Notes: generated by a model from the letters alone, not told the origin. Numbered from the stretch's first letter, positions 11,401-23,109 are shown. The stretch: 64,000 bases of DNA from Endomychus coccineus (GCA_958510875.1 OY294068.1:190736315-190800314), one strand, 5' to 3'. Program-made: numbers and translations.

Positions 11401-12350
11401 TATCAACAGTTAAAGCAGATACAAATATAAATAAAAATGAAAATGATTGTGAATCAAGTGAAAATTTAAGAGCTTTAAGGCAGATTGATGAATAAATAAT
11501 AATTTGGTGAATAAACATGAAACATTGAGATACATTCTTTAAAACTAAATTATTATTTTTTATTACAAATCTTTTAATTTGTTCTTCATACGATTTATAT
11601 GCCAGTGGTATTCTCAGAACGTATTATAATAAAGGTTGCTAATAAAATGTTAAGCATGCTATAGCAGATTCCTAATGGGAATCCGTAAACAAACCAAAGT
11701 TTCATCCTTTCACTAGTAGATGGCAGCACTTGCATCACAAACTTCTTATGTCTTGAATCTAGTGCAAATTCTTAAATTTTAATAGGAATAAAATAGTACA
11801 TAATTGGCAATGAAATGGGGAGAAATAAATGATAACATATATTTATATGAGATACAAAAATGTTATTGATAAAATGATGATTGTGTTAAGTTGTTCGAAA
11901 TAATTGTTCACCGCTCAAGAGAAATTAAATTATTCTTGAGAATATACCTGATAAAATTGGATTCAAGTTCATAATTAATATCACTTAGAGAGGGTTTTAA
12001 AAAAATTAAAAATGTATTATAAATATATATATTTCTATGGTTTCGGCGTTTTCGTAGTAAAATCATTCTAGCTTTTAGCATCTGACGATTTCACGTATAC
12101 ATAATTACCATTCCTTCGCTACTTATCACAAACACAGCCTCACAGATACCACCATAACAACACTTCTTTACACCCCCAATCACACAAGTTAGTAACATTA
12201 ATATCCTATTGAGTAAAGATAACTTCCATCAAACAGAATCATAGATATTGTTAGACATACAACAATAGAATACTTCAGAATAAACTTGATAAAAACCACT
12301 AAACCTAATTTATACGTAGATTAATAAAAATTCCAAATCAAATTTCGAAT
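11401..12350. other. AT-rich spacer, nothing recognised
   Basis: No gene or known repeat was found on either strand. Confidence 0.4.
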
Positions 12351-12352
12351 TA

Positions 12353-13020
12353 GTCCAGTCAAATTGGTAACAGAAATGTTGGAGATAACAACCAACCCTA
12401 TTTCATTTGGACGGAGGGGTATGTAGGAACATGTTTGCACAATATGCCCCCTTTTTTTGTGGGGCTGTTTGCCAAAAACATTTAAATTTTTTGTCCGATT
12501 TTCGCTGTTTTTGAAGTGTACTTTGGTTAGTTTACGTCTGACATGAAAATGACCTGTGTAAAAGTTGTTGGTAATTTCATGAGATGCAAAACCCTGCCAA
12601 GAAAAACTTTTCAGCCAATGATAATTTTCCGCTATTGATGCCAACTTAAATAAAATAGTTAGCTCAAAATTTTTCGGCAACTTCCATATTTCGCGAGATA
12701 TCTTCTAAGATTTTGTTTACATTTCTGTCTACAATTTTCCATCAATAGCGGAAAATTATTAATGGCTCAAAATTTTTTCTTGGCAGAGTTTTGTAGCTCA
12801 TAAAACCAACAACTTTTACACAGGTCATATTCATCTCAGACGTAAACTAACCAAACTATACTCCAATAACAGCGAAAATCGGGCAAAAATGAGGGGGCAT
12901 ATTGTGCAAAATGTTCATACATCAACCCCCCCCCCCCTTCCTCTGACCAAACGAAAAAGGTTTGGATGCTATTCCCATCATTTCTGAAATCAAGTGATTT
13001 TTTGTCTAATTTGACTGGAC
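12353..13020. mobile_element. Foldback (long inverted repeat) element, about 670 bp
   Basis: The left end GTCCAGTCAAATT and right end AATTTGACTGGAC are inverted copies, and pairing continues inward along most of the element (for example TTTGGTTAGTTTACGTCTGA on the left against TCAGACGTAAACTAACCAAA on the right). The centre lies near 12,690. The whole is a diverged hairpin without a gene, consistent with a non-autonomous DNA transposon. The 119-codon minus frame inside is a by-product. The right arm carries a run of about 13 C. Confidence 0.75.
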
Positions 13021-13052
13021 CACATGTCTAACATATTCAAGTAAATACTCAC

Positions 13053-13282
13053 AAAAAATTTCTCAATTTCTTAAAAACCAGAATAAAAACGTGGTATTTA
13101 AAACAACAAATAATCTATACTCATATATTAATAATCCAAAATCTATAAAAGATAAATTAAAGAAAACTGGCATTTACAGAGATGTGATGCTGAAATGCTT
13201 GTACATAGGACAAACTGGACGCAGTTTCAGTATAAATTTTCTCGAACATTTAGGAGTTATAGGCTCAAAAAAAGCCAGATAG
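13053..13282 (+). pseudogene. Penelope-like element, linker and GIY-YIG fragment
   Basis: The frame reads FKTTNNLYSYINN, then GIY and CLYIGQTGRSFSINFLEHL, matching the start of the GIY-YIG nuclease of PLEs. It is closely related to the better copy at 53,255-53,824, including the residues before the domain. The CxxC segment is lost and the frame stops shortly after the nuclease motif. No reverse transcriptase was found upstream because the foldback ends immediately before. Confidence 0.75.
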
Positions 13283-14390
13283 ATAACAATGATACAGTGC
13301 TCCAGCTTCCAATTATGTTTCAGATGTACAATGCTTCACTAGAGTTACTGTAGCTTCTGGTAATATTTGTCATTATGAAATGAAGAACTTTGACACTAGA
13401 AACAAAATTGATATGAGCTTACTTGTGACTTTAAATAGCTTTGTATGATGATAAATAATGAAAGTAGGAATGTTTAATATTAATGACATATATTCCAGAA
13501 GCGCGTCATGTTATCACCAAATAGTATTAATTAATAGATCAATAGAGGTCGATTCCGTACTCCATTAATCAATATATCCTACAGCGGAAACGATCTTGAG
13601 AATATCCTAGGCGCCATGTATAGCGTCCAACAACTTATCTCGGCCAACAAAGAGTGTAAAGTGTAACACTGAGAACTGTTTAACGTCTATAAATTTGAAC
13701 AATATTGTTAGACTATTTTACCGATCTTGATCTCATTTCAAGTGTCCGCAAATTGAGATAAAGTAAAAGGATGCTGTGACCACCGAAGTGGACAGCAAAA
13801 CCCCATTAGTTGCACTCAATTTGCAGATAACGACCTTGACAACTTAGGCTTCATTCACAGACAGAGACATGATCATTATTGCTGAAATAACAGTGAATTA
13901 TTTATCGCGGCCACAGTAAAACGACACGAACAATATGAATTAATTTGTGGTTAACTTATCAAGAACAGGAAACCACGATAAACAATGCGCTTTAATTTTA
14001 TCATATCACGAAGTGGTTGGAAGAAACGTTCTTGCGATATCTACAGAACCACTAGAGAGATTATAATCGTATTCAATTGAACATTGCCTAAACATGTATG
14101 CATTTATTGCAAGGTTGTGGTTGAATCGTTATAACAATATTTGAAATAGACATAATATTAGGCTCTGGGCGGATAGGTTATCTGGAAACCAGTATTCAAG
14201 AACTGTTGTAACTCAAAAAACGTTTCACATACGATTTCATACGAATAATGGACAATTGGTGAAGCCGCAAATTTGGGATCACATTACTACATACACAAAT
14301 AATAGATACCTACTATATGAGAGCGCGATTATAGTATCGACTTTCATTAGTCCAGGAAAATCAACCATGTACCTCTCGATTTCAACTGTC
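13283..14390. other. Spacer, nothing recognised
   Basis: A patch of mixed composition (13,540-14,060) without recognisable frames or RNAs. Confidence 0.35.
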
Positions 14391-14399
14391 GGAATATTT

Positions 14400-14750
14400 A
14401 CTTCATCCGTATAACCTTCGAACGATCGCGGATGTGAAGCGATGGGTGGAGTTGATATTCTTGTTTAGGTTTTCCACTCCTTTCTGTTTTCAACCATATT
14501 CTTTACCTCTTGCCATTTTTTTATTGTTGGTTTGCCTAGTGTCTTGCTATCTCCTTCTAGGTGTTTTCACTTCTTTCGGTATTCCCCATTTTCCTTCCTG
14601 ATTTTTCCTTTAACTTCTCCTTCCAAATATCGTCCTTGTTAGTCTTAAGTCGTTTTAAATGCCCAAACCGTCTTAACTGTGCTTCTTCTATTTTATCATT
14701 TATGATACCCACTTTTAAGTTTACTGTGTGTGTTTTTTATTGTTATTTTA
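14400..14750 (-). pseudogene. LINE reverse-transcriptase C-terminal fragment
   Basis: The minus strand reads KIEEAQLRRFGHLKRLKTNK, then LKEKSGRKMGN, resembling the LRWFGHVxRM ... GRxxxGRP tail downstream of the RT domain in several insect LINEs. Stops occur every 15-30 codons. The clade cannot be fixed from this short tail. Confidence 0.45.
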
Positions 14751-14770
14751 TCGTTTGATTGATGTCAGAC

Positions 14771-14990
14771 TTATGAGTTCATTGACCTCTCTAGAGCATC
14801 GCAGAAAGGTGGGAGATCTGTTCGTTTTCTATAGATATTTCCATGATCGGTGATCATTAGAAATCTCATCTGTTGTTCCACCACGTAGATTCCAGATAGG
14901 CGGACTAGACGAGCTCAAACTTTCCCCCCTTCCATTGTCAAGCTCGAAACCTGCCGAACTTCATCCTACTAGAATTCATTTTAGCATCGA
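14771..14990 (+). pseudogene. LINE C-terminal tail fragment
   Basis: SLTSLEHRRKVGDLFVFYRY, followed by FHDR, a stop, and LEISSVVPPRR, matches the HRR...LxxFYRYFHGxCS...VPP tail after the RT domain of CR1/Jockey-like LINEs. It is truncated on the 5' side and abuts a PLE at about 15,000. Confidence 0.6.
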
Positions 14991-14999
14991 ACAGTCAAT

Positions 15000-15850
15000 A
15001 ACTCTTTTGAGCAAGATGCTATTGACTCATCTGTTCTCAAGCCGAAATGTTGGTTAAGATATGACGACGATACTTTTATTATTTGGCAACATGGTCGAGA
15101 AAATCTTGTTCCCTTCCTCAATCATTCAAATTCATCACATCTCAATATCCCTTTAACCATGGAAGGTGAATCGAAAGAATCAATTCCGTTCCTATATGTA
15201 TTAGTTAGTCGACAGACTGACGGTACTTTAGGACATTTTGTGTATCAAAAACTCACTCACACCAATAGATACCTCGATGGCCTTCCTCACCATCACCCTC
15301 CCCAAAAGCAATCTATCATAATCTACTTGGTCCACGGAGCTGTCGACTTATCCCAACCTCATTCCTTAAAATCAGAATGAAAACATCTTTCATCTGTCTT
15401 ATCATCAAATAATTTCTTCCATTGCAACATTCAAAAAACCATAAAGAAATACACTTCGCCTAAAATTTCAAATCTACCTGAGCCACATAATTGGTTTTCT
15501 ATCCGCTTATAGATATAAGAACATCCAAAAAAACCGTTGATGAAGTTTCCGACTTCGACAATTCCGGAATTTTCAAAATCGATTGTGCATGTCTTCAAAA
15601 TGCTATGTAGTCCAAACTAGAAGGAATATTCTAAATTAGTTCAAACAACATTTCACCCCTATAAAGGGAATTGATGTTTAAAAATCAGCGTTAGCCAAAC
15701 ATCTCAAATACAGGTCACACCATTTCTCAAGGAGGTTTATTAGTCTCGAAACACATAATGAAAATTGTCTATGCTATCAAGAAGGGATGAATGTGTAAGT
15801 AACAATGCAATTTAACGAATTCAGACTTATCTTCAGCTGAGGGTGATCTC
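15000..15850 (+). pseudogene. Penelope-like element: RT C-terminus plus decayed GIY-YIG
   Basis: The plus frame FEQDAIDSSVLKPKCWLRYD, then DDTFIIWQHG, is the PLE reverse-transcriptase catalytic region (usual RYVDDTFVIW; V is replaced by D here). It continues NHSNSSHLNIPLTMEGE, IPFLYVLVSRQTDGTLGH and THTNRYLDGLPHHHP, all family signatures, into the C-terminal domain. After about 15,540 the frame is broken; SGIFKIDCAC and later pieces around 15,740-15,820 correspond to the GIY-YIG domain and its tail. The 5' part is missing. It is a different PLE family from the 13.1 and 53 kb copies. Confidence 0.8.
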
Positions 15851-16411
15851 TTATATACCCTGATAATTACAAATAGTATTTAAACAAACACTGGTAGTTG
15901 AAAGTCCTCAGTAATTCAACAGTAATTTTGTTAAATAAGGATGATTGAAGAACACTTTCGATTTGATATTTTATATTTTCGAAATGTATCAAGCTAGTCT
16001 TCGTATATCTATGGAAGCTTACAGACAGCAGTTCGTAATATATGTAGGTCAAAATTATTATTTACTATCGGTACCTCGAGCAATGGTGTTTAAAAAATTG
16101 CCGAGACGGGGTCGCCATAGATCACTAAGATCGGCGGGAAATTTAATGAGAGGTGAAGTCTTAGTGAGGGTGGTGACGCCTCAGGTTGTCGTTAACGAGG
16201 AACTGAAAGGGTTAATTATGACTAGAGCAGGGTGGCAACGTTACCTTATCTTCATCAAGTGTGCCATATACTACAAGGGTACAATAGATTTAAAGCAATT
16301 TCTGAAAGCAATTAACAATTTGTTTTCTATGTTCTAACACGTTTATTCATAGTTAGATAAATCAATAATCACACGCATCACTTGAAAACCTAGAACAGGC
16401 TGGATTCACAC
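15851..16411. other. Unassigned stretch with a 130-codon frame
   Basis: A plus frame of 130 codons at 15,945-16,337 has mixed basic composition (LPRRGRHRSLRSAGNLM, VRVVTPQVVVNEELKG). I recognise no domain and see no supporting gene structure, so it is not called as a gene. Confidence 0.3.
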
Positions 16412-17200
16412 TTTATTTATTCATTTATTTATTTACGGAAAGGGTATCTCACAGAGAGATTTAACTCTCCAATTGAGAGATTGAACGAATATATGAACAA
16501 AAAAGTTCTTATAATACATATTCCGATTTTCAACGGTTAACAAGTAATTCGCTATTTTCTATTCTTTTATGAAAATATTACATGTCTAGCAATTGCCCTC
16601 TTCCTTCTATCAACAACGGATGTAGAAAAAATTAAATCATTCAAGATGGAAGAACAATAAATAAGCTTCCATATGATATCATATTCTATACAGAAATGTT
16701 ATCATTATTATTATTTTTATAATCATAAACATAACATTTGGGTGTCACCTGCTATTTGATGAAGTCATGAAAATTCAAACGTCAAATACTCATTATTTCA
16801 AGACATATATGGAAGATAACTGTTGCCAAAATATCGCCAAAGATCAAGCTTTAGAATAGTATGATAAAAATTCTTATCGCAAATGCAATAGCGAAGAAAC
16901 CATGTTGATCCGCAGAGAGTATTTGTTTGAGTTCAAAGAACATTATATCTGTGATAACGAATGACCTCCAAAACTTTCCCAGGTATAGACAGCAAAGAAA
17001 TAGGTCTACAGTTGCAAACCATGACTTCATCACCTCCTGTATGGATTTGAATGATCTAAGCCTCCTTCCATTCACTCGGAAAAACCCATTCAGAGATGGA
17101 TTTATGGTATATTAAGGAGAGCTGTATGCAAATTGACTTATGGCAAATTGCCGGTATACCATCTGGTTCCCCGCCATTATTTATCTCTAGACTTTCGAGC
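16412..17200 (-). mobile_element. LINE fragment: RT finger region and ATTT-type 3' tail
   Basis: On the minus strand 17,190-16,850 reads GGEPDGIPA, EWVFPSEWKEA, CRPISLLSIPGKVLEVI and SADQHGFF, the standard early RT blocks of Jockey/CR1-like LINEs (usual GPDGIP, VFPxxWK, NYRPISLL, QHGF). The catalytic blocks are missing. A tetranucleotide tail, seen on the plus strand as TTTATTCATTTATTTATTT at 16,412-16,434, marks the 3' end. The copy is therefore internally deleted and full of stops. Confidence 0.7.
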
Positions 17201-17362
17201 TGGATCATAGTTTGTTTGAAACTAGCTTCCCTGATATTTATATAGTTCGTAACCTAGCCTGGTTGGATCACTAGGTTACATGAATTGTCAGAAGGTTCAT
17301 AAACACTATCAAAATAAGAGGAAAAAGCAAAACAACTTCAGAAGAAGTTACATTGTTACATT

Positions 17363-17640
17363 TCACAGAACTTGGTGTAGACTTCTTCTTTGATTTTGAA
17401 AACACTTGATATAATATAAAATGAATAGAACATTTTCGTTTCTGACCCCCATGGGTTCACATGAATCCACCAAATCCACGACTGCATCATTGAGGGCGTT
17501 GCTGGGCGTGCCACCTCTATCATATGTACAAGAATTCAAAAGTATTGAACACGGAGTGACTATGGGTATTCCGCAATGTACAATCATGGGTCCTCTACTG
17601 TTCTTGGTATACATCAAAAATGAAAGGCCAACACTGGCAA
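17363..17640. pseudogene. LINE RT fragment with inverted 5' piece
   Basis: The plus strand 17,520-17,640 encodes YVQEFKSIEHGVTMGIPQCT, IMGPLLFLVYIK, the RT block around the GVPQGTILGPLLF motif. The minus strand 17,520-17,390 encodes NALNDAVVDLVDS and ENVLFILYYIKCF, corresponding to the preceding block (usual STxDAVxDLVDS ... IFxDLSKAFD). The two pieces face apart from a junction near 17,520, the geometry expected of a twin-primed LINE insertion. The minus match is weaker than the plus match. Confidence 0.5.
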
Positions 17641-17659
17641 TATTTCGCTGGAACAGCTT

Positions 17660-18928
17660 CGTTTTTCTTACATATTTTGAGTATACGAGTTCTCATCAAC
17701 GGTCGTTTATCATCGCCAATAACGTCCAGTTCAGTTTCAATTAAATCAAAAGCGAGTAATTAGTTACTAATTAATGATTGATTTGTTTTCGCAAATCAGA
17801 TGAATACATAACTGGCTGTGCTCTAGTCGGTTCTTATTTGAAGATAAATTGTTCAATCTGGAATGCCTCTGTCATCATGCCATCTAGTATGCCCGCTAGA
17901 GTTCCGAAGACCTACTATACAATTATACTAAAACTTTCCTCCTTTATAAATTCATAATTCGTAAATTTTGACTTACTTAACCTTTAGGCAAATATACTGC
18001 TTAATGAATGTCTAGCAACCAACCTATATTATTTCTCCTACCTTATACTATTGTCTGTTTTACATTTCTAGAACTTCATGCATCTTGATTGACGACGTAG
18101 ATAGGGTCAAATGTATTTCAACCAGAAAGCACTACCCTATTATATTGTAGCCGTGAGCATCCATAAGCATCCAAAGCTGTGATATATTGGTTCAAAATTT
18201 ACATTTTTATCTACTTTATGCCTAATTGTAATACCACCTACATACTGAAAGCAGCAAATACGTAAGCCAGATGATTCTCGATGCTCATTGATTTTATTAT
18301 AGTAGTTATTGCCAATTTATTTGAAATTATTTACGGTAAACTTCGTTAGTTGAAAACTCGAAGAACATGCAATCAAATTAATAACCTATCGGATATCTTC
18401 AGATATTCCCACATGGGTTGCCACAGAAATTTTCTTCGTATATTCGCTTTTATATTATTCTCAAAGTTACATTCAATAGTAGGGTACCAAAGATGATAGT
18501 TTTATGTATTTTTGGTTGAGATGATTCATTTGGTGTCGAAATATCATGATGAAGATACTTTATCAAATAAGTTCACGTTTTTTTCGCAAGCTACCGTTTC
18601 CACATATGTCTATGTGCAAAATGGATCATGAGACTTTGCTCACTTTTGTTAGCAAAATGACTTCCGGTCATTCCTGTGACTCTATGTCACATTGAAATTT
18701 TATTCAAACGTATTTCAGAACTACATGTTTTCTATTCGCACGTGCTGTCAGGTTGACTTTTGCAATTATTCACGCTATAAAATAACCTTCTTTTATACTG
18801 ACACTTGTTGTCACATGACCTATCAACATTTGCCACAATAAGGACACGAAACAGACTGTAACGTCAGTTAGATGACATCATTTGAATTTTAAAATGATAA
18901 AGGACTCTTCTGCAGGTTAAATTTATAC

Positions 18929-18930
<2 letters not shown>
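17660..18930. other. AT-rich spacer, nothing recognised
   Basis: No gene, RNA or recognisable repeat was found. Confidence 0.4.

Positions 18931-18932
<2 letters not shown>

Positions 18933-18981
<49 letters not shown>
18933..18981. repeat. (TA)n microsatellite, about 49 bp
   Basis: Uninterrupted TA dinucleotides. Confidence 0.95.
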
Positions 18982-18986
<5 letters not shown>

Positions 18987-19009
18987 ACCAGGAAACATGG
19001 TATTTATCA

Positions 19010-19800
19010 TGAAATACTATTGGTATTCGTATTGGTTGTGGTGGCAGCGAGCTTAATAAAAAGTTCAGAACACATAGTCGAAGACCCCAGCTACCTTTTC
19101 ACTTTTTTTTGGATACCCCACTGCTCGATGGAATCCTAAAATCCGCCTTGATGATCCTGCTCCAAATGAGCTCAGGGCAGCCATAAATGCTTCCTCATGC
19201 TGAGGCTTGTTGATCACCCAGATGGTTCCACAATATCTCTATACTCCCGCTGTAGGAGATACCAGGAAGGGGGTCTTGAGTTTGTCCAGTTTCTCATTCC
19301 TTTCCCAACCTCAGTGACCCAGAATCTAGGTCAGGTTCAGCCTGCTGCCAAAGGGTAGCCTGACGAGCATCGCTTCTAAAACACAGCCAGACTTTTCAGT
19401 GCGTTGAGAGTCGCTTGACTGTCTGAACAGATCCATATGGACTCAGTTGTCTTACCATAGCCGAGCAGCTTCTCCGAACTTCTGTAGATAGCGAACAGCT
19501 CGGCTTGGAAGACCCCATTCGCACGGAATATCGATCAATATATCTGGGAGCGCAAAAGCCTGCTCTGACTCTTGAGTATGTACTAGATTCATCCGTATAC
19601 CAGCTTGTGCTGTGCTTTGGTGTAGGACGGTTTTCCCATTTCTGTTTAGACGGGATGACAACCCTGACATTCTGTTCCTCGAACCAGAGGGCATGACATA
19701 GACTGTGACGATACATCGATGACGTCGCTGATATTTCGAAATGAGAATTTCGATCAATTCTGCATGTTACATTTATGTTTGCGATATATATTTTCAACCA
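19010..19800 (-). pseudogene. RNase H domain of a LINE
   Basis: The minus strand reads STSWYTDESSTYSRVRAGF (usual WYTDGSK...GxGAG), SVRMGS (usual xxxMGxxATVFQAEVYAI), then SDSQRTEKSGCVLEAM (the DSQ active-site segment) and ILGH followed by a stop, then ERNEKLDKL (usual WVPGHxGxxGNExADxLA). These are the RNase H blocks of I/Outcast/LOA-like LINEs in the correct order. At least two frameshifts and several stops. The catalytic Asp of YTD is retained, but the following Gly is Glu. Confidence 0.75.
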
Positions 19801-19819
19801 GAAAAGCTCTCTTGTCATT

Positions 19820-20770
19820 ACGATTTCATTTGAGAAACCTAGAAGGATCTCAAAAATACCATTTAAAACAGTTCTATCGCGCTCAAAAACAATTTAAAAT
19901 CCATACGACGGATCATCTCCGGGTTTTCACATGAAAACGCACGCCAACATTCACGCACACAGTCATCATCTCAAAAATGGTCTAAATCGATTCAGAAGTG
20001 CTCAAAACATATACATCCGCTGAAATGATATCACATCCGTGTTTGCAACAAAAATGTACATCAAGGCATATGCCATACTTTGAATCTGAATGTCAAAGAC
20101 CTTTGCTACCCATTGTTTCGACAACATGCCACACCTATAATTGTGAAGATGCCTTAGTAGGACTCTACAATCAGTTAACGAAGCCTTGTTAAAATGATAA
20201 AATGGTATTTACAAAGCCACGTATACAAAATGCATTAATTCAGCATAAAACAAGGTTGTTATTTTACGCTAAAATGTACAATAAAGACGGTTAACAAATG
20301 ACACCATTAATCTACCTTTGAGAATTTATAACTCAAATAAACAACAAGCGATGTCCTTTGCGACATCTATTAGTATTATAGGGATAATTTGTTCTTCAAC
20401 AGCAGTTGTGCGAAAGAAACAAGCCAGTTTCGATAATTTATGCTCGACAATACCGTCCAATGACATTAAATCCATATAAATGATCTCGGAGACACTAATA
20501 TATTTAATTTTTCCGATTGTCTAGTTAAGTTAATATCCGTTCCGCATGTGGTATTTATGTGTGTAGTATATTATTTATTTTTATGAGATTCTGCTGGAGT
20601 ATAAGCTCTTTTTGCTGAATATATAAATCAATTATACTGCTTGAGTTGCCAAATAAAAATGAAACATACATCGAATATAGGATGCGTTAGTTAATAATAA
20701 TGAAATCCAAATGTGTATACTGTTGTCAATCAAGGGATGACTCCGATTTTTATTGAACAAATATCTTCGG
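19820..20770. other. Spacer, nothing recognised
   Basis: No gene or recognised repeat; short frames only. Confidence 0.4.
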
Positions 20771-20779
20771 AAAAAAGGG

Positions 20780-21110
20780 GACACACTCACCTTTCAACAA
20801 AGTTCTAGAGATATCTAGAGAAAGAAAGTTGGTGCCAAGATGAACCCCTGTGAGGCACCGGCGTTGATAGCCATCGCATTGGGGATTACAACCATATGGA
20901 GTGATCTATGTGAGAGAAAACACGATAGTAAACGACGGCCTTTTGACGGCAACCCATATGATTTACCAAGAAGGCCCATGTAGGAAAAAACAACAGGACC
21001 GAAGTTGGCTTAGGACTGGAAAAACGCTTCATAATTGCAGCACAAGCTTGGTGCTCAAGGTCGGTCGAATACTGTACGGCACTTGCTTGGGTTGATAACG
21101 TCGCGTTAGA
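20780..21110 (-). pseudogene. LINE RT fragment (Q-family)
   Basis: Minus-strand reading, through frameshifts, gives KSYGLPSKGRRLLSCFLTDH and AMAINAGASQGFILAPTFFL. This is the RT segment between motif A and the catalytic dyad in the same LINE family as 62,790-64,000 (there GLPPQPRRLLSDRSFHVIVD and NAGNTQGSVLAQTLFLLYIN). The extent upstream of 21,110 is unclear: a GC-rich stretch to about 21,340 could belong to it but is not alignable. Confidence 0.6.
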
Positions 21111-21349
21111 CATGGTTTACAGTCTACACCGAATGTTGCGTTACAATATTGTAACAATGATGAAATTTGTGCCAGCGTTGGGCATCAATCTGCAGTCAAT
21201 GCTATGTAACTCTGACGGAGGAATGCAGCCCAATTAGCCCAAGCCTGATGGAACCTCGGAATAATTATATCTCCGCAAGACTGATAGCCTTTCGGACCAG
21301 AACTCAGCCAGGCCTCCAGGACAGTAGAAGTAATATTGGCCCAGAACAA

Positions 21350-21535
21350 GAAAAAAACTGTTTTTTTTATTTTTCTAATTCTCTTATTTTTCGTTTTTAT
21401 TCTCGTTGTTGCTCTGTGAGTAAACTTATATTTATCATTGCGTTGAATTGAAGAAGTATTCTGTCTACACCGGGATTCGAAACTACTCCCTATGAGTTAC
21501 GAGGTGGGCACGCCACCGACTACGTCAAGGAACGA
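21350..21535 (-). mobile_element. tRNA-derived SINE
   Basis: On the minus strand a tRNA-like head lies at 21,531-21,460: an A-box-like TGACGTAGTCGGTGG and a B box TTTCGAATCCC (10 of 11 consensus positions) at normal spacing, that is, an internal RNA polymerase III promoter. A non-tRNA body follows and ends in an A-rich tail near 21,360-21,385. No intact cloverleaf with a plausible 3' acceptor was found, so it is a SINE rather than a tRNA gene. Confidence 0.65.
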
Positions 21536-21654
21536 ATTGTAAATTAGCTTTTCGATTTGATATATAAAGTAATGAACCAACATGGAGAGAAGGATTGTCA
21601 TATATTACCTTTTTTTCCGCGTATTGTTCGTTTACATCGATCTAATACTGATTA

Positions 21655-21880
21655 TTAAGGTGTGGTTGAGGCTTGAACAGGGATTGGACAATCGAGACTC
21701 GAGTTCCCACCTCTGGCTAAGGCTTGCTTGGATAGAGACTTGGAAGCCGAGGCTTGATTTCTGGCTTCACTAGAGGTTCGAGAGTAGTGGCTCGATTCGT
21801 AAAGTCTGGTTGGAGCTTGGTTAGAGACTCGAGAGTCGAAGCTCGGGGCTTAACCGGAAACTGCTCCGCCATGGCTTAGC
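21655..21880. repeat. Degenerate minisatellite of GCTTGG/GACTCGAG words
   Basis: GAGGCTTG, GGCTTGCTTGG, AGAGACTTGG, GAGACTCGAG and GCTCGGGGCTT recur irregularly over about 220 bp, with higher GC than the surroundings. The units are too diverged to fix one period by eye. Confidence 0.5.
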
Positions 21881-22179
21881 TCAGACTGATATTTCTATCT
21901 CGGCCCTGAATTTTCCCAATGCTTCAAAGGCGAGGTTACGAAGCCAGACTCTAGTCATAATCTTGTCCTCACTGACAAGTCTGGCAACTCCTAGCTCAAT
22001 GATGTAATACATAATTATTCATTTTGCGAAATTAGTCAAATTAGGACTACACCTACATCACTAGCATCGGAGTATCAATTACTTCACTTTCGTCGTCTGC
22101 TTGAAATTCGCGTTCTGTAAGATGATCTTCACAGTTGGGTAAATATAATGAAATGAATAATTTATTTCGTTATCTTTAC

Positions 22180-22318
22180 ACAACTAAATATTATTCAAAT
22201 TGATAATGTTTTGAAGAAAATGTTATTACAAAAACAAAATTTTTCCGTTCCTTGGGATAGAACCCGAGCCTACTGAGTAAAGAGCCGAGTTACCCAGCCC
22301 CTAGGCCGTTCCTTTGGT
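22180..22318 (-). mobile_element. Second, more diverged tRNA-derived SINE
   Basis: The minus-strand head at 22,312-22,247 shows an A-box-like TGGGTAACTCGG and a B-box-like GGTTCTATCCC with correct spacing, followed by an AT-rich body. It differs from the 21.5 kb SINE in both boxes. A (GACA)n microsatellite lies downstream at 22,670-22,692. Confidence 0.45.
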
Positions 22319-22919
22319 TCATCGCCGTTTGTTAAAAGCAGTTAAAGTTCGTTGTTAATTTAATTTCACTTCAATAATTGTTTTTGTTGTTTTGCTGTGA
22401 GAGGATTTTATTAAAATTTGGGTGAAAGCAGTTTTGAATCAACTCAAATTTACTGTACAAGTTTTGGAAATTCTCAATGTATGTTTTGAGAGTTATCATT
22501 GTTTTAAGTTTTCAACCTTTCAGAAACGGGCGGGTGTATTGAATGATTTCCTTGAAAAATAATAGGGGCTCGTCACCGAACAGCAAACAATTATTCGGCA
22601 GAATTGGAACAAGTTAGGACCTCCCCTTTTTGAATTATCGTGTAGACAAGCAATTCGTGAAGGACATCCAGACAGACAGACAGACGGACGGACTCTTACA
22701 AAGTTGCCTAAGATTCGATGAAAAATACTATGGTGAAGGAATTTTTGCTTTCAGGAATGGCTTGAGCACTCTTCGGACACAGCAAAGAGTGTGGTAGCAT
22801 ATTATGAATAGATACAGCATTCCTCTCTCACATAAAAGAAAAACAAATGCTTGGAGAAACACAATATGATGTATTCTATTTTGAACAACAAGAAGTTATA
22901 ATATTCAATACGCGGTATG

Positions 22920-23046
22920 AATAAGAAATAATCACCCTTATCCACTATTTTATCCACATATCCAGTAGATTTTCAGTAGATGAGGGTGATTACTTCTTAT
23001 TTATAGTGTTACAGTGTATCCACAGTGTGAACTCTTTAATAGTTCA
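22920..23046 (-). repeat. Dispersed repeat with hairpin end (family V)
   Basis: Its reverse complement matches 44,645-44,740: the block GAGTTCACACTGTGGATA, then AACACTAT and AATAATCACCCTTAT-like blocks, are shared. Inside it, ATAAGAAATAATCACCCT and AGGGTGATTACTTCTTAT form an inverted repeat of 18 bp with one mismatch. It lies immediately next to the hammerhead-like motif at 23,054-23,107. Confidence 0.65.
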
Positions 23047-23053
23047 TCCAATA

Positions 23054-23107
23054 CGCCAGTTAATACAGCTGTTTCGACATGGATGGTTTCATCAGAAGTT
23101 TGTGGCG
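23054..23107 (-). ncRNA. Hammerhead-like ribozyme motif (family B)
   Basis: Minus strand: CTTCTGATGA and CGAAACAGCTGTA are separated by a 13-nt would-be stem II. After GAA the bases AC-AGCT-GT-A give the same two-base-pair stem III, four-base loop and A17 as the A family. An outer stem I CGCCA/TGGCG pairs perfectly, with an internal loop between it and the core. Stem II (AACCATCCATGTC) pairs poorly, so this copy is probably decayed. Confidence 0.5.
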
Positions 23108-23109
23108 AG

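Noticed and set aside
15945..16337. 130-codon plus-strand frame
   Set aside because: No recognisable domain, splice structure or neighbour; treated as unassigned.
19396..19818. 140-codon and overlapping 101-codon minus frames as separate genes
   Set aside because: Both are frame fragments of one LINE RNase H domain.
21455..21535. A functional tRNA gene
   Set aside because: A and B boxes are present, but arms do not pair properly and an A-rich-tailed body follows, so it is a SINE.
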